DNA of 64,000 nt, from the NCBI GenBank assembly GCA_000442125.1, contig KE546970.1:248001-312000 (forward strand). The letters run 5' to 3'. The position numbers were made by a program, and so were the translations under genes. Origin of the DNA: Opeltia flavorubescens. Lineage: Eukaryota > Ascomycota > Lecanoromycetes > Teloschistales > Teloschistaceae. The stretch's first letter is position 1; every line of letters begins with the position of its first letter. This document shows positions 24,361-36,674 of the stretch, piece by piece. The notes below the pieces were generated by a model. It did no database searches. It saw nothing but the letters and a program-made list of their open reading frames with translations, and had not been told where the DNA came from.

Positions 24361-27300
24361 AATTTAGCCGCGTTTTCGCTTTAATTTCGCTATATAATTA
24401 TTATAGTTCGTAAATTTATTTAGAAATTCTAATTTAATATTAAATAAAAGCTATTTATATTTTTCTAAAAATAAATAATTATAATATTATAAAAATTATT
24501 TAAGCTAAAAATTTTATATTAATATATAAATTAGGAATTTATTAATTATCCTTTTAAGCCTTCGATATATATTTTTTATCTTTTAATCTATTTTATATTC
24601 TAATTTTAAATACTAATACTTCTTTTAAAATAGAGAATAATATTTTTAAAAAAGTAAAAACTTTTAATATTCTTTCCTCCTAATATTTAATTTAGTATAA
24701 AATTTTATTTATAGGCGTTAAAAAGTTTAAAAAAAACTATAATAATAGATCTCGAGGGGTAAAATAATAAATTAACGCCCTTAAATTTATTTTATAGAAG
24801 ATCCTATTATATAAAAGCTATCGAAATTATAGGTTCTATATTAAAACGAAAAATAAATCGAAAATTATTAATAGAAATATTAAAAGAGCCTAATATTAAA
24901 AAAAAAGAAGAAATAATACTTTTTACTAGTTAAACTTTTTATAAAATTTATAAAAAAATAAAATAGATATAATTAAAATACTTATTAATATTAAATATAA
25001 TTTTTTATTATAGATTAAATATATTATTATTTTCGTTTTTATACTCGATATTTATTATATACTACTACTTTTTAATATATTTATTTTATATTTTTATATA
25101 TTCTTTTAAACGAATACGGAAAAGTTTAATATAAAATATTAAATAATATTAAACTAAAATAAATTAGTTTTTTAAAAATATAATTAAAAGTAAAAAAATA
25201 TATATATTATATCGGTTTAATCGTATAAACTATAGCTATAATTATAATAAAAAATAAAAATTTCTTTTTATTAATTATATTTAATTTTATATTTTTTATT
25301 TAAATAAATAAATTTCGAACGTTTATTTAAATAACCAAACGACCCTAATATATTTTTCTATTCGAAACAGCTTTATATTTATTTATTATACTTTAGCCCG
25401 CTTTTTTAAATAAGCTATTATATTTAATATTACCGGTTTGAATAAATTTAAAGAACTAAAAAATTCGGCGGTAGTTATAATAAAAAAAAAAAGCGGTATA
25501 GTAAATTTTATAAACTTTTATAATTATTTAAACGGGCTGAATAAAAATTATATTCGATAAAATATACTACTACTATTTTCTTTATTTATTATACTAACTA
25601 TAGTCGATTATATCCTATTTTTATTTATAGATTCCTTTTCTAATATTTATTTATTTATAAAGTATTTTAAATTTTCTTTTTATTAATAATTCCTTTTAAC
25701 GCTAAATATTAATTTATTTTATTTATTTTTACTTTTATTTTAATAGCTGTATAGATTTTCCGCTTTAATTATATTTATAGAAAATTAAATAATATTTATA
25801 TTTATTAAAAATCCTATAATATTATAAAAAATTAGATTATAGAGTAATATTTTAAAGTTTTAAAAATAGTAGCTTTAAAATAGCTTATAAAGCCTATTAA
25901 TAGAGTTTATAAATATAAAAAAATATAGAATTTAAATTTTTAAAAATTATTAAAAAGTTTAACTATCTATTAAAATTATAATTTGAAAAATATTAATACT
26001 ATAATTTTTAAATAAATAATTAGATATCTATTTAACTAGCGTTTAATTACCTTTAATAAAAATCTATACTAGTTTTATATAGGTCCTCTAAAAGTATTTT
26101 TATTAGCTTTTATAAATTTCTTTTTCTCCTTTTATTTTTATTATATTCTTTATAAAATTATTGTTTTAATATTAAAACTTTTTATTAACTTTAAATTTCT
26201 ATTAAAACTTTTTATTAATTTTTTATCTATCGATTTAAAATTATTATTTTAATAATCTATTATACCTTTTTTTATCTAGTTTATATATTATTTAAAATCG
26301 GGTCGTTTTTATAAAAATTATATAGAGCACCGTTATTACCCGAATTATAATATATAAAATCCTATTTTCGATTTTTTATTACTTCCGCCTTTATAGGAAA
26401 TTATATATTTTAATATATTTTTTTAATCCGGCCTTATTTACTTTTAAATTACTTCTATTTTAATCTCTTTTTAACTTTTCTAAATAATTTTTAAATTAGG
26501 TTAGTTTCTTTTACCGCGTTTTAACTTATATAATATAAACGCGGAGATTTATTAAAAAGTATTTATAACTAAAAATCCGGCCTTTTTTAAAAGTTTAAAA
26601 ATAATACTATTTAATTATACTAAAAATTATTTTAATAATCCTTTATATAAAATTTATAAAAAGTTAAAAAATATAAAATTATTACCTAATAATAAATATA
26701 CTCTAAATATTAGAATTATAGCTATTAATTACTAGTATAAAAATAAAAATATATTTACTATTCTAGAATATAAATTTAAAAGTAATTATATATTTTTTTT
26801 TTTTATTTTCTATTTTATATTACTATTTAATATTATCTATTTAATATTAATCGCTATTAATTATATATAAATATTTTTTAAAAGAATAGATAATTACTAA
26901 TATTAATATATTTATTAATATATTTATCCTTTAAATTAAAAATATCTAAGTTTTTTTTAAAAACCTAAATAATATAGGCTAAAATCGCCGATTTTTTATT
27001 ATATCCTTTTCTCTAAAAAAAAAAGTATAGAAATTAAAAATAGTAATAAATTTAATAATATATAAAATTATACGGTTAAACCGTTTATTATTATATTTTA
27101 AAAGTATAAAATTAAATTTATTAAAAAAAAAAAAAGTATATACGCTTATTATATAATATAATTAATATTTAAAGAAAATAAAATTAAAAAATTCTAATTT
27201 AAATAACGAAGTTAAAATCGAATTAAAAAGAAAAATAATAGTTAAATAAAAGTTTAAAATAGAATATAAATATATTAAAAAAAAATCTAAAGTAGAATCT

Positions 27301-28260
27301 AAATATAAATCTAGTACTAAAACCGGGCGTATACTAAAAAAAGAAATTAAAATAGAGGCTAGAGTTAAAAAAGATTTAATAAAAAAAGCGATCTTTAATA
27401 TTATAAAAGATCGGGGTAAAAAAAAAAAACTATAATTTAAAATAAAATAAAAAAAATATATAGTAAACGAATTAAATATAATCGGAATTAAAAAGCGATA
27501 AGTATTATTATTATCGCGTAAAAATACTATAAATTTTTTATTTTTTAAAAAAATTTTACTATTTTATTAAGGAGTATTATTACCGTTATTTTAATATATT
27601 AGAAATATATTTAATTATAGCCCTTCTATATTTTTATTTATAGATCTAGACGTTATATTATAAAATCTACCTCTATTTAACGAAGTTAGAAATCGGTATT
27701 TTCCTCGAAAATAACTAGAGCCAGCTCCTATTATATATAAGAAATAAAATTTTCTAAACGACTTATAAACTAATATATAGATTAGAAACCTTTTTTATTC
27801 TAGTTTTTATATAGCCGGTAGTATCTAATTAAAGTTCTAGAAAAATAAAATTATTATATTCGAATAATCGACTGGTTATTTAAATAAAAAATCAAGCGAC
27901 TATTTAATTAACCGTTTAATTTATAAATTAATTAGTTTAAAAGAATTTTTATATTAGAAAATAAATATAAAAGAATTTAAAAAATATAGTTATAGTTTTT
28001 AATATAATTAATAATAAATTTAGTAGAAGAAAATAAAAAAAAAAATTTATATAAATATTCTATTTATTCTATTTAATAAATATAATTAATTAAAATTTAT
28101 TCTATTAATAAAATCTATAATTCGATAAAGTTTATTTTAAAAAAATAGTAAAATCTTTTAATATAAAATAATAAAAAAATAGTAATCTATAGTTAAAACG
28201 ATATTATAGTAAAAATACAGCGAAAACGCTACGAAAACGCGGCGAAAACTCGGTTAAATA
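24361..28260. repeat. Possible nested inverted-repeat pair with TTTCGCT motifs
   Basis: The left arm near 24366 reads GCCGCGTTTTCGCTTTAATT followed by TCGCTATATAATT. The reverse complement of 28203-28260 reads GCCGCGTTTTCGTAGCGTTT followed by TCGCTGTAT. The two arms align over about 40 bp in opposite orientation and enclose about 3.9 kb of AT-rich sequence. The TTTCGCTATAA words also occur at the inner edge of the 24-kb element's own terminal repeats. This suggests a smaller related element nested inside. It is a similarity judged by eye. Confidence 0.4.
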
Positions 28261-31200
28261 GTATAATAGACTTTTAAATATAATTTTATTCAGATTTTTA
28301 AAATAAATTCTTTAATACTAGCTATTTTAATTAAATATAGAACCGAAATTAATATATTAGCGTATAAATTTAAAGTATTATAATCTAATTTAAATTATAA
28401 ATTTATAATTATTATCAAATTTCTAGTTTTTTAATATTTTAATAAATTTTTTTTTAAATAAATTAATATCGAATTAATTATAGTTTTATTCTCCTTTATT
28501 AATTTTATTTATTTATTATAATTTATAATTTAGCCCGAATTTAGCTTTAAAAACTAGCTAATATTAAATAAATAAGATCTATTCTACTATTAATATAATA
28601 CCTTATTTTTATAGTTTTCGGCCTCGATTATTAATTTATAATTAGCTAGAAATTTATTTTTACCCGAGATAGATTAATTAATAAAGGAAAGCTTTATTTC
28701 AATATTTTTATATATAAACTAGCGAATTTCTATATAATATTCTTTTTTTACTTTTAAAATTTTTTTTTTTTTATCCTTTTCTACTATTATATAAACTTCT
28801 TCTTTTTTTTCGCGACGGCGGTATTCTTCCTTTTTTTTATAGTAGGTAGCGATCTCGTTATTTTAAAAAGCGATAAGTTTTATATTCCGCTTCGCGGTAA
28901 CTAAAGCCTTTTTTACCGCTTTATTTACTATTATTTATCTACTATTTTCTATAATAGTAGTTTATTATTTACCTTTTATTTTCGTTTATATATTTTATCT
29001 AATTTTTTATTATTCCTTTTTTTATATTTATATAATATATAATATTTATATTTTCAATTAATAATTAACTTTTTTTTTATAATTTTAAACTCTAGTTTCA
29101 ATAATATAAAGTACTATATAATTAGGCCTCTATTATTATTTAATTAGAGTAGAAAAAACTAGATAGTATATATTTTTAAAACTTTTTTTCTTTATTATTC
29201 TTCCTCTTTATTTTAGTATTAATATTAGTACTATTAGTTTTAATAATTATATTATTAAATTTATTAACCGATTTTAAAAATCGAGCTTTTTTAATAAGCG
29301 TTTATAAACGAGTACTTTTAATAAATAAACTAGAGGTAGTATTAAAAACCGCGGAAGTAGAATTTATAGTATTTATAAAATTTTAAATCTAATAAACTAT
29401 ATTAAAAAAAATTAAATAACTTTATAATTAAATAAAAAAACGGTTTAGAATTAGTTTAAAAATAGCTTGCGAATAGTTTTAAATATAGAGGTAAAAGAAT
29501 TAGAAAAAGAAAAAATATAATAAAAAAAAAAATATTATTAAAAACTACTAAACTTTATAGTTATATTTTTAAATTTTTATTTTTAAAACTATTTATATTT
29601 TAATATCGAATAAAATTAAATAATTTCTAAATTATTTTAAAGTATATAATTAACTATATAACTTCGTTAAATTATAGACTAATATTATTTATATCTAGTA
29701 TAGAATTTTATTATAAAAACGCGCTTTAAATTAATATATATAAAGTTCTATAAAGGTACCCGCGCTAAGCGAATTATAAAAATTTTAGATTTTTTTAAAG
29801 GCTTTATAATATATAGCTATTTTATTTTATAAACCACGTTTTAAATAAATAATATTATCTACGAATTTTATAATATTAAATTTAAATATTCGAATATATT
29901 TTAGATTATATATTTTAATTAAATATTAGCTAAATTATAAACTATATAAAAGTAGGTAAATATTTTAGTATTATTTAATACTAAATTTTTTTTTAATATT
30001 TTCTTTTAATATTATACCTTTTTTTATCTATATATAAATAAAAAATTTTTAGAATTAATAATTAAAATAAAATTTAAGCTAATTAGATTATTTATAAAAA
30101 ATAAAAATTTTTTTATTAAAACCTAATATTAAAATTTTCTCGTTTTTTTATAAAATATTAAAATATTATTTAATAATTTATTTATTACCGTTTACTATTT
30201 TACCTCCTATTATTTATTATTTATTTTTAATTTTATAATATAAAGTTTTATAAAATCTAGATATATTTTTTTTATTTTTTCTATTTTATATTATATCTCG
30301 TATAATAACGTTTAAATCTTTTATTTACGCGTTAATAAAATATACTAACTATTTTATAAAAATATTACTACTATTCGATATCTATATTTATAAATATATT
30401 AGCCTTAAATTACTATTTTTTAAATTATTATAATCGCTTTCTACCGCGAAACCTTAAAAAGAAAAATAAAATAAAAAAAGGTTATTATATACTATTACTA
30501 GTATTAAATACACTCGAGTTTTTTTAAATAATATTTAATACGATAATATCTACTAAAAATCGAACCCGGGCTTTATATATTAGTATATATATATTTTACT
30601 ACTCGATTATAAAGGCTATTATATAATTCTAACCGTTATTATTATATATTAATTATTTAAAATAAGATTATATATTTAGTAATATAGCTATTATAAAAAA
30701 TATAATTTAACTAGAAACTTTTATAAAATATAACTAATAATAACGATATAAATAAAAATAATAAATATAATACGGATCTATATTTATATATTATATTCTA
30801 GCTAATATTATATTATTAATATAGCTATAAAATCTAATAATCTAGTTTTTTAAGCAACTTTTAATATAAAAACGAATATTTTCTATTTAACGCGCCTAGT
30901 TTCTATTTCTACTATCTATTATTTATAATAAACTTTCCTTTATAAAATAAAGGTTAAATATATTATAATATATATAAATAAAAAGTTTAAACCCTTTAAA
31001 TATTTTTTTTTAACCGGTCGGATTTCTTTTATATATATAGAATAGCGGTTTTAAATATTATAATTTAATTTAAAATTATAGTAGAGTATTAATAATAATA
31101 TTATTATAATTTAATTTAAATTTAGCGCGGTATAAATTAAAATTATCTTTATATATTTTATTATAGCTAATATATTTTTATTAATAACCGCGTGGTCTAA

Positions 31201-33454
31201 TTTTTCGAATATTACTTAATATATAAAACCTTTTTTTTTTTTTTAAAAAAAATAAAATACTATTATTAAAAAATAAATAAATAATTATTTTATTTATATT
31301 TTTATTTTTTTTTAGCTTTTAAGTTAGCGATCCGGCTAAAAAAAAAGCGTATAAACTAGAGTTCAACCCTTTTATTAAAGGACTAGCTATATACGATTTA
31401 TTTTTATAAATATCTTAAATTTTATACCTATTTTTAATTTTTAATCCTAAAATTTTAAATTTATATTATTTAATTAGAATCGAATAAAATTATAATAGTT
31501 AATAAAAAAAATTAAAGTATATATCTTTTTTTAAAATTATATTTTTTTATAATTTAAATTAATAGGCGAATAAATATAATAAATATATTAACTTTAAAAC
31601 GAAAAATATATAGTAAAAAAAAGGTTTTATTAAAATTATAAAAATATTTAAAATCGAATTTTTTTTTTAAAGTCTTTTTTAATATCTAGTTTTAATTATA
31701 TTTAAAATATAACTCGCCTTTTATCGAATCCGTATAGCTATTATTAATTTTTAATATATTAATATTCGTTATAATAAAAATAGCTCGCTCTTTTAAATAG
31801 TCGTTATTATTATTAAAATCGGTAAAATTTAGATAAATAGCTTTAATTAAACTATCTAGAGTATTTTTTAAAACTAATCTATATTTTTATAACGCCTTTT
31901 TAATACTAGGTTTACTTATAATAAAGATATTAGTATTATTTATTTTTAATACCTTTTAAGCAAATTTTTCTATTTTAAAATAGTTTTATATATTTAATAA
32001 AAGGTTATAAAACCGTATATTAATTATTAACTATAGAATATAAACGTTTTTTTAAAAAGAAAAATTCTATAAATATATTTATATTACTAAATCCGGGCCT
32101 ATATTAAATTATACGGGTAAATATTAACGGAAATTATTATAAAAATAAACTATTTTTCCTATAAATAAAATATTAGATTTAATTTCTATTAAATTATAAA
32201 AAATTCGACTAATAATTATAAAATTTTATTTCTATTATATTATTAATTTATTCTAAAAGATTAAATCGGTTTTATAAAAAAGTTCTATTTTTATTATACT
32301 TTTTTTAACTTTATAAATATTATTAAACGTCGAGTTTTATAAAATTTAAAATATATTATAAACGGTCTAACCGTTATTAAATAGAGTTAATATAATATTA
32401 AAAAAAATAATAATAAAAATAATTTTACTATTTTTTAAAAATAAACGAAGTTTAATTATAATAATATTTTATATAAAAGTTTTACTAGTACTATTATAAT
32501 AATTTAAAAAAAAAGATTAGGATTTATACCTATATTATAAAGATATTTATTAGAAATTTTATTAATAATCGCTTTTATAATAGTTTTAATAATAATTTAT
32601 TAATTATAATTAAATTTAATTTATTTTAATTTTATTATATTTAATATTACTATTAGTTATTTTAAAGATAATTTATTATTTTTTTTATATAAAACGCTCT
32701 TTATTAAAGGCTAGCGATAATTTTATAAATTTTACTAGCGTTAGCTTTATATTAACGATTTTAAAAAGATATAAATAGATTATATAATTTAAAAAGATAA
32801 TATAACTAGTTACTTTTAAAATTATTATAGGAAAAAAATATTTTAATTCTAAAAAAAAAAAATTTAAAATTTATTTAAATATTTAATTAGTTTATTATTA
32901 TATAATATAATATATATTATAATATATAGTAATATTTTATAAAAATTAGATTATATTATATCTTTTATTTTTTATAATATAAATATACTTAATTATTTTT
33001 AAAAAATTATCCTTTTATATAAAATATAAAAAAATATATAAAAAAAATCGAATTTATTATTTTAAAAATTTTAATTTAATAATTTAATATTTAAATAATT
33101 AAATTAAAAATTTATTATTATATAATTTTATTATTAATTAATATTAACTAGACTTATAAATAAATATAATATATATAATAAATATAATATATAATAAATA
33201 AAGAATAAATATAATATATAATAGTTATTTATTATATAATAGAATAAAATTAAAATTTTATTATTAATAATTTTAAATAAATTTATCGTTCTAGTTTTAA
33301 ATTTATTCTATATTATTATTTTTAATATATTATAAAAATATAATTAAAATAAACTTTAAATTAATAATAATAAACTTTATTATATAATTAAAAATAAAAA
33401 TAGCTTCGATATAATTTTAAAAATATTAAATAATATTTAAATAACGGCTATAAT

Positions 33455-33615
33455 TTCGTTATAAAATCGTAATAAAATCGTAGCGAAATAAAGGTAAAAT
33501 AGGGGTATAAAACGTCGGGCGTATATAGAAGTTAAATTTTTAAAATTTATTTTAGCGAAATAGAAAAGTGAAAAAGTTATAGTAATCTGGCATACCTGGG
33601 CGACCATACATATGG
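33455..33615 (-). repeat. Right terminal inverted repeat of the AT-rich element
   Basis: Read inward on the minus strand it begins CATATGTATGGTCGCCCAGG, then CTATAACTTTTTCACTTTTC, then TTCTATATACGCCCGACG. This mirrors the left end at 9571-9740. The inner end fades into generic AT-rich sequence with TTTCGCTA and TTATTACGATTTTATAA motifs. The flanking DNA returns abruptly to normal composition (GCGGCGGCCGGG). Confidence 0.85.
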
Positions 33616-33890
33616 CGGCGGCCGGGTACACCGAGTATTCAGCTCATGCGAGATACAGCTGGAAGGCCTTCAATGCATTCCGAAATCTTGTTTTCTCGAG
33701 CTCACGTCTAGAATAATCTATATAGTATTTGTTTTCAATCTTACATACTTTCACGTTATAACCTCCCATTTACCAGCTCCAGTACTTAACACATTGCCCT
33801 TCTATTTAGAGGGCCCCAAAATAAGCAACCCCCCCTTATATTCGATACAGCTCATGCTGCAAGTTCTGTGATGTCAATACTCACTTACTC
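33616..33890. other. Short spacer between AT-rich element and malic enzyme stop codon
   Basis: Normal-composition DNA holding the presumed 3' UTR of the malic enzyme. No frame, RNA gene or repeat is seen. Confidence 0.6.
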
Positions 33891-35956
33891 TCACAGGTGG
33901 GAGCCTCGAACACCACCTTTCGGTGTCAGGTCTTCAATGAAACTGTACACCTCTTTCTCCATCCGCTGCGTCTCATTTGGGTCGTACATTTTGGATCTCA
34001 CCCATTTCTCGAGTTCTTCGTCATTCATGTCTTTGATCCGGGTTTCACGGTCAACGCCCGCTTCCTGCGCCGCCCTGATCACGCCCATCGCCACAATGAC
34101 ACTAACATCGCGAATTCGTGCGATCTCTGGGTATAGCCATTCTTGATCCGTTTCCATCGGATTTAACGCAGTGCTAAGAGCTTCTGCAGAAGCATAAATC
34201 ATTGATTGAGTGACGACTGTCGCTTTCGAAAGAATTGTCCCAAGTCCAATGCCAGGGAAGACATACATGTTGTTCCCTGTATATTCCATTAGTCACACCT
34301 AACCAGCCATCGTAAACTTTTTGGACAAGGTAAGCACTCACCTTGCCCAGGCTCTAGCGTTTTACCCTCGTAGTGTACAGGCGGAAATGGGCTCCCACTT
34401 GCGAACAATGCCCTCCCCTCGGTGTATTTCACAGCATCTTCAAAGGTGCATTCAGAGTTCGCCGAAGGGTTCGACAGTGGGAAGATGATGGGTCGCTTAT
34501 TCCATTGCCCCATCTTGGTCAGAATTTCCGGAGAGAAGATGCCGCCAATGGTAGAGAGACCCATCAGAATTGTAGGCTTCACATAATCGACGACCTCGGC
34601 CAAGGATTTGTACTGCTTCCCGGCATTATCATTCCGTGAGAAGTAGACCTTGTGCTCAGCAAGCTTGTCGCCTCTGTCGTTGGTGACGAGACCTTTGGTA
34701 TCCACGAGCCAGAAGCATTCACGTGCTTGATCTTCGGTCAAACCTTCACGCATGAAATACTCGACAATCTGCTTGGCAACGCCGACACCAGCACTGCCGG
34801 CTCCCATGAAAACCGCTCGTTGTCCCTTTACTGGTACACCCGACTTCTTCACAGCGTTGATGATGCCCGCTAGAACCACGGCACCGGTACCTTGGATGTC
34901 GTCGTTGAAACACGTGTACTTGGGTTGGTATCTCTCCAAAGCCGGGAATGGGTTTTTAAAGTCTTCAAATTGAACCACAATCCTAGTGAACGTCAGCTTA
35001 AGAGGAACGCCAGATAATCAAAACTCCATGCCAAAGTCGCCTCTTTCAGTCAGGATCAGATTTTGCGGTGTACAATGGATCTCATGTATGTGCCATGCCA
35101 GTGCATGACGGATGCTACGAATTGATATTTCTCCCTCGCTGGCGAAGAAAGGTAAAACTAACCCCGGCCATTTCTCATTCAGAGCTATCATAACCTCATC
35201 CATGAATTCCAATTCTTCTTGTGGTGACACCTTTTCTCTCCTGCTTCCCATATACAACGGGTCTTCCAGCAGCGCTTTGTTTCCTGTGCCCAAGTCCAGC
35301 ATTAAGGGCAAAGTAGCCTCTGGTCTTATCCCTGCACACGCGATGTACAATGCCAACTTCCCAACTGGTATGCCCATGCCATTGATGCCAAGATCTCCGA
35401 GGCCCAGTATCCGTGAACCATCCGTGACCACGGTTATCTCCACATTTTGAGGCCAGTTGTTTACGATGGAAGCGATGTGTCCCTTATCGGCGTACGATAA
35501 ATAGAGTCCTTCTGGTTGCACATAATTATGGGACCATTGTAGGCAAGCGTCACCAACGGTGGGAGTGTAGATCATTGGGGCAATATCTTTGATGTGTTTG
35601 GTAGCGAGGCGGTAGAAGAGGTGAACATTGGTATTTCGTAAGCCACTCAGGTACAGGTATTTGTCGATGGCTTTATCTTTTTGGGATAGCTGTTTCAAGC
35701 ATCGCTGAAGTTGTAACTCCTGATCTTCAACGGCAGGTGGAATCAGACCATGTGTTCGATGAAACCTGCGGACAGCAATTGACGTCGAGGTATCGTAGTG
35801 TCCAGCTTCTGGCGTACGGTCTGATGTCGACATGTTGNATCGTGAGGGAGTAGATTGGCTGTTCCAGCTCTGAGCTCGACTCAATGGCTCAAAAAAGCTA
35901 AGAGAAGGGGTTTTCCTATGCGGTAGCTGGCCGAGCTTGCGGCCGAGTTTCAGCAT
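33891..35956 (-). CDS. MAE1: NAD-dependent malic enzyme, mitochondrial
   Basis: It oxidatively decarboxylates L-malate to pyruvate in the mitochondrial matrix, feeding pyruvate from TCA intermediates. Exons are 35956-35025, 34982-34342 and 34276-33891, giving 652 residues, near the usual ~600 plus a presequence. The first ~40 residues (MLKLGRKLGQLPHRKTPSLS) are basic and nearly acid-free, as in matrix targeting signals, which is why I chose this start over the internal Met at residue 42. Signatures: YTPTVG at 130-135, GLGDLGINGMG, FNDDIQGTG at 336-344 (malic enzyme signature and metal-binding acids) and the dinucleotide fold GAGSAGVGVA at 371-380. Intron 1 (34983-35024) is only 42 bp with an unusual GTTTTG donor, but splicing restores GMEIVVQFEDF. 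Intron 2 (34277-34341) restores LEPGQGNNMYVF. An N at 35838 leaves residue 40 undetermined. Confidence 0.95.
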
Positions 35957-36674
35957 CAGTATGCGAGAAAGACTACGAACGAGACTGTATCGGTGAATGT
36001 ACTTATGTAGTGCGACCCTAGCCTTTCCGGATTCATTTATGATGCTTCAAGAGACCGAAAGCTGCAGCGACTCTTCCATAATAATTTTCCGGGGCAATAG
36101 GATTGTTGACAGACAAGGATGTTACGGAACGGCGGGCATTCTCGGGGAGAAACGGACACGGCGGAGACGTGATTTGATGGATAATTGGAGGCTTTCGACG
36201 GCGCCCGAATTGAGGTCAGGCCTGACGGACGGTAGCGCCTGGCGCACTTGCTGCAGCCCATTCGATGGAAAGTACGTATAGAACACAGTTCTCCAAATAA
36301 AGTAGCCCGTGACGGCTTCCAGCGACGCACACGACTTTCTTTTTGCAGGCTCGGCCTGTCAAATGTTGGTAGCCAATCAACATGAGACTGCGGGAGCTTG
36401 TCTTAGCTTCCGCAAAACAGAAACAGGGTTTCGAGGGTCACTGTTGCCTCATAAGGATTCTTTGATGATGGCATGCTACGAGAAGGCGAAGCAGGGTCCG
36501 AGAATAATGTTCGCACATCGAGATTCCAGATTCAATCCCCGCAATAATTGCATCACCCTTTCTTCTCCCCATTCGTGGCTCGTGTAAATTTTCTGTTCAA
36601 TCTCTAAATCCTACTCAGTAACATTACCTTTTCCATACCTCAGTCGCCGTTAAATCGGTGAACTTGCTACCAAA
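35957..36674. promoter_or_regulatory. Divergent promoter between malic enzyme and HAM1-like gene
   Basis: The 718-bp shared 5' region has a CCAAT box in good context (AGCCAATCAA, core 36373-36377), a candidate site for the Hap/CBF complex, which commonly acts on respiratory genes. A pyrimidine-rich stretch near 36550-36650 probably marks the transcription start of the rightward gene. Open frames here have no coding character. Confidence 0.45.

Larger units (their letters stand above)
9571..33615. mobile_element. ~24 kb RIP-saturated AT-rich element bounded by long inverted repeats
   Basis: The block is overwhelmingly A+T. CpA and TpG are almost absent (for example none in 9721-9780 or 10021-10080), TpA is in great excess, and surviving C/G is mostly in CpG. 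That is the signature of RIP, not of general CpG deamination. Both edges are sharp and carry the same sequence in opposite orientation (TIRs at 9571-9740 and 33455-33615), so the whole block looks like one large terminal-inverted-repeat element, possibly with nested insertions. No readable gene survives and it is clearly a dead copy. The family cannot be named: long-TIR DNA transposons (MULE, Academ, KDZ types) or a Polinton-like element would all fit the size and ends. No clean target-site duplication was seen. An alternative is two inverted copies of a shorter element flanking a repeat island. Confidence 0.7.

Noticed and set aside
9571-33615. Insertion of mitochondrial DNA or a centromere as explanation of the AT-rich block
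   Set aside because: CpA depletion with surviving CpG fits RIP, and the matching inverted ends fit a mobile element. No mitochondrial gene, tRNA or rRNA is visible, and a centromere cannot be argued from sequence alone.
9571-33615. Starship-type giant element
   Set aside because: Starships lack long terminal inverted repeats of this kind, and no tyrosine-recombinase captain gene is readable.
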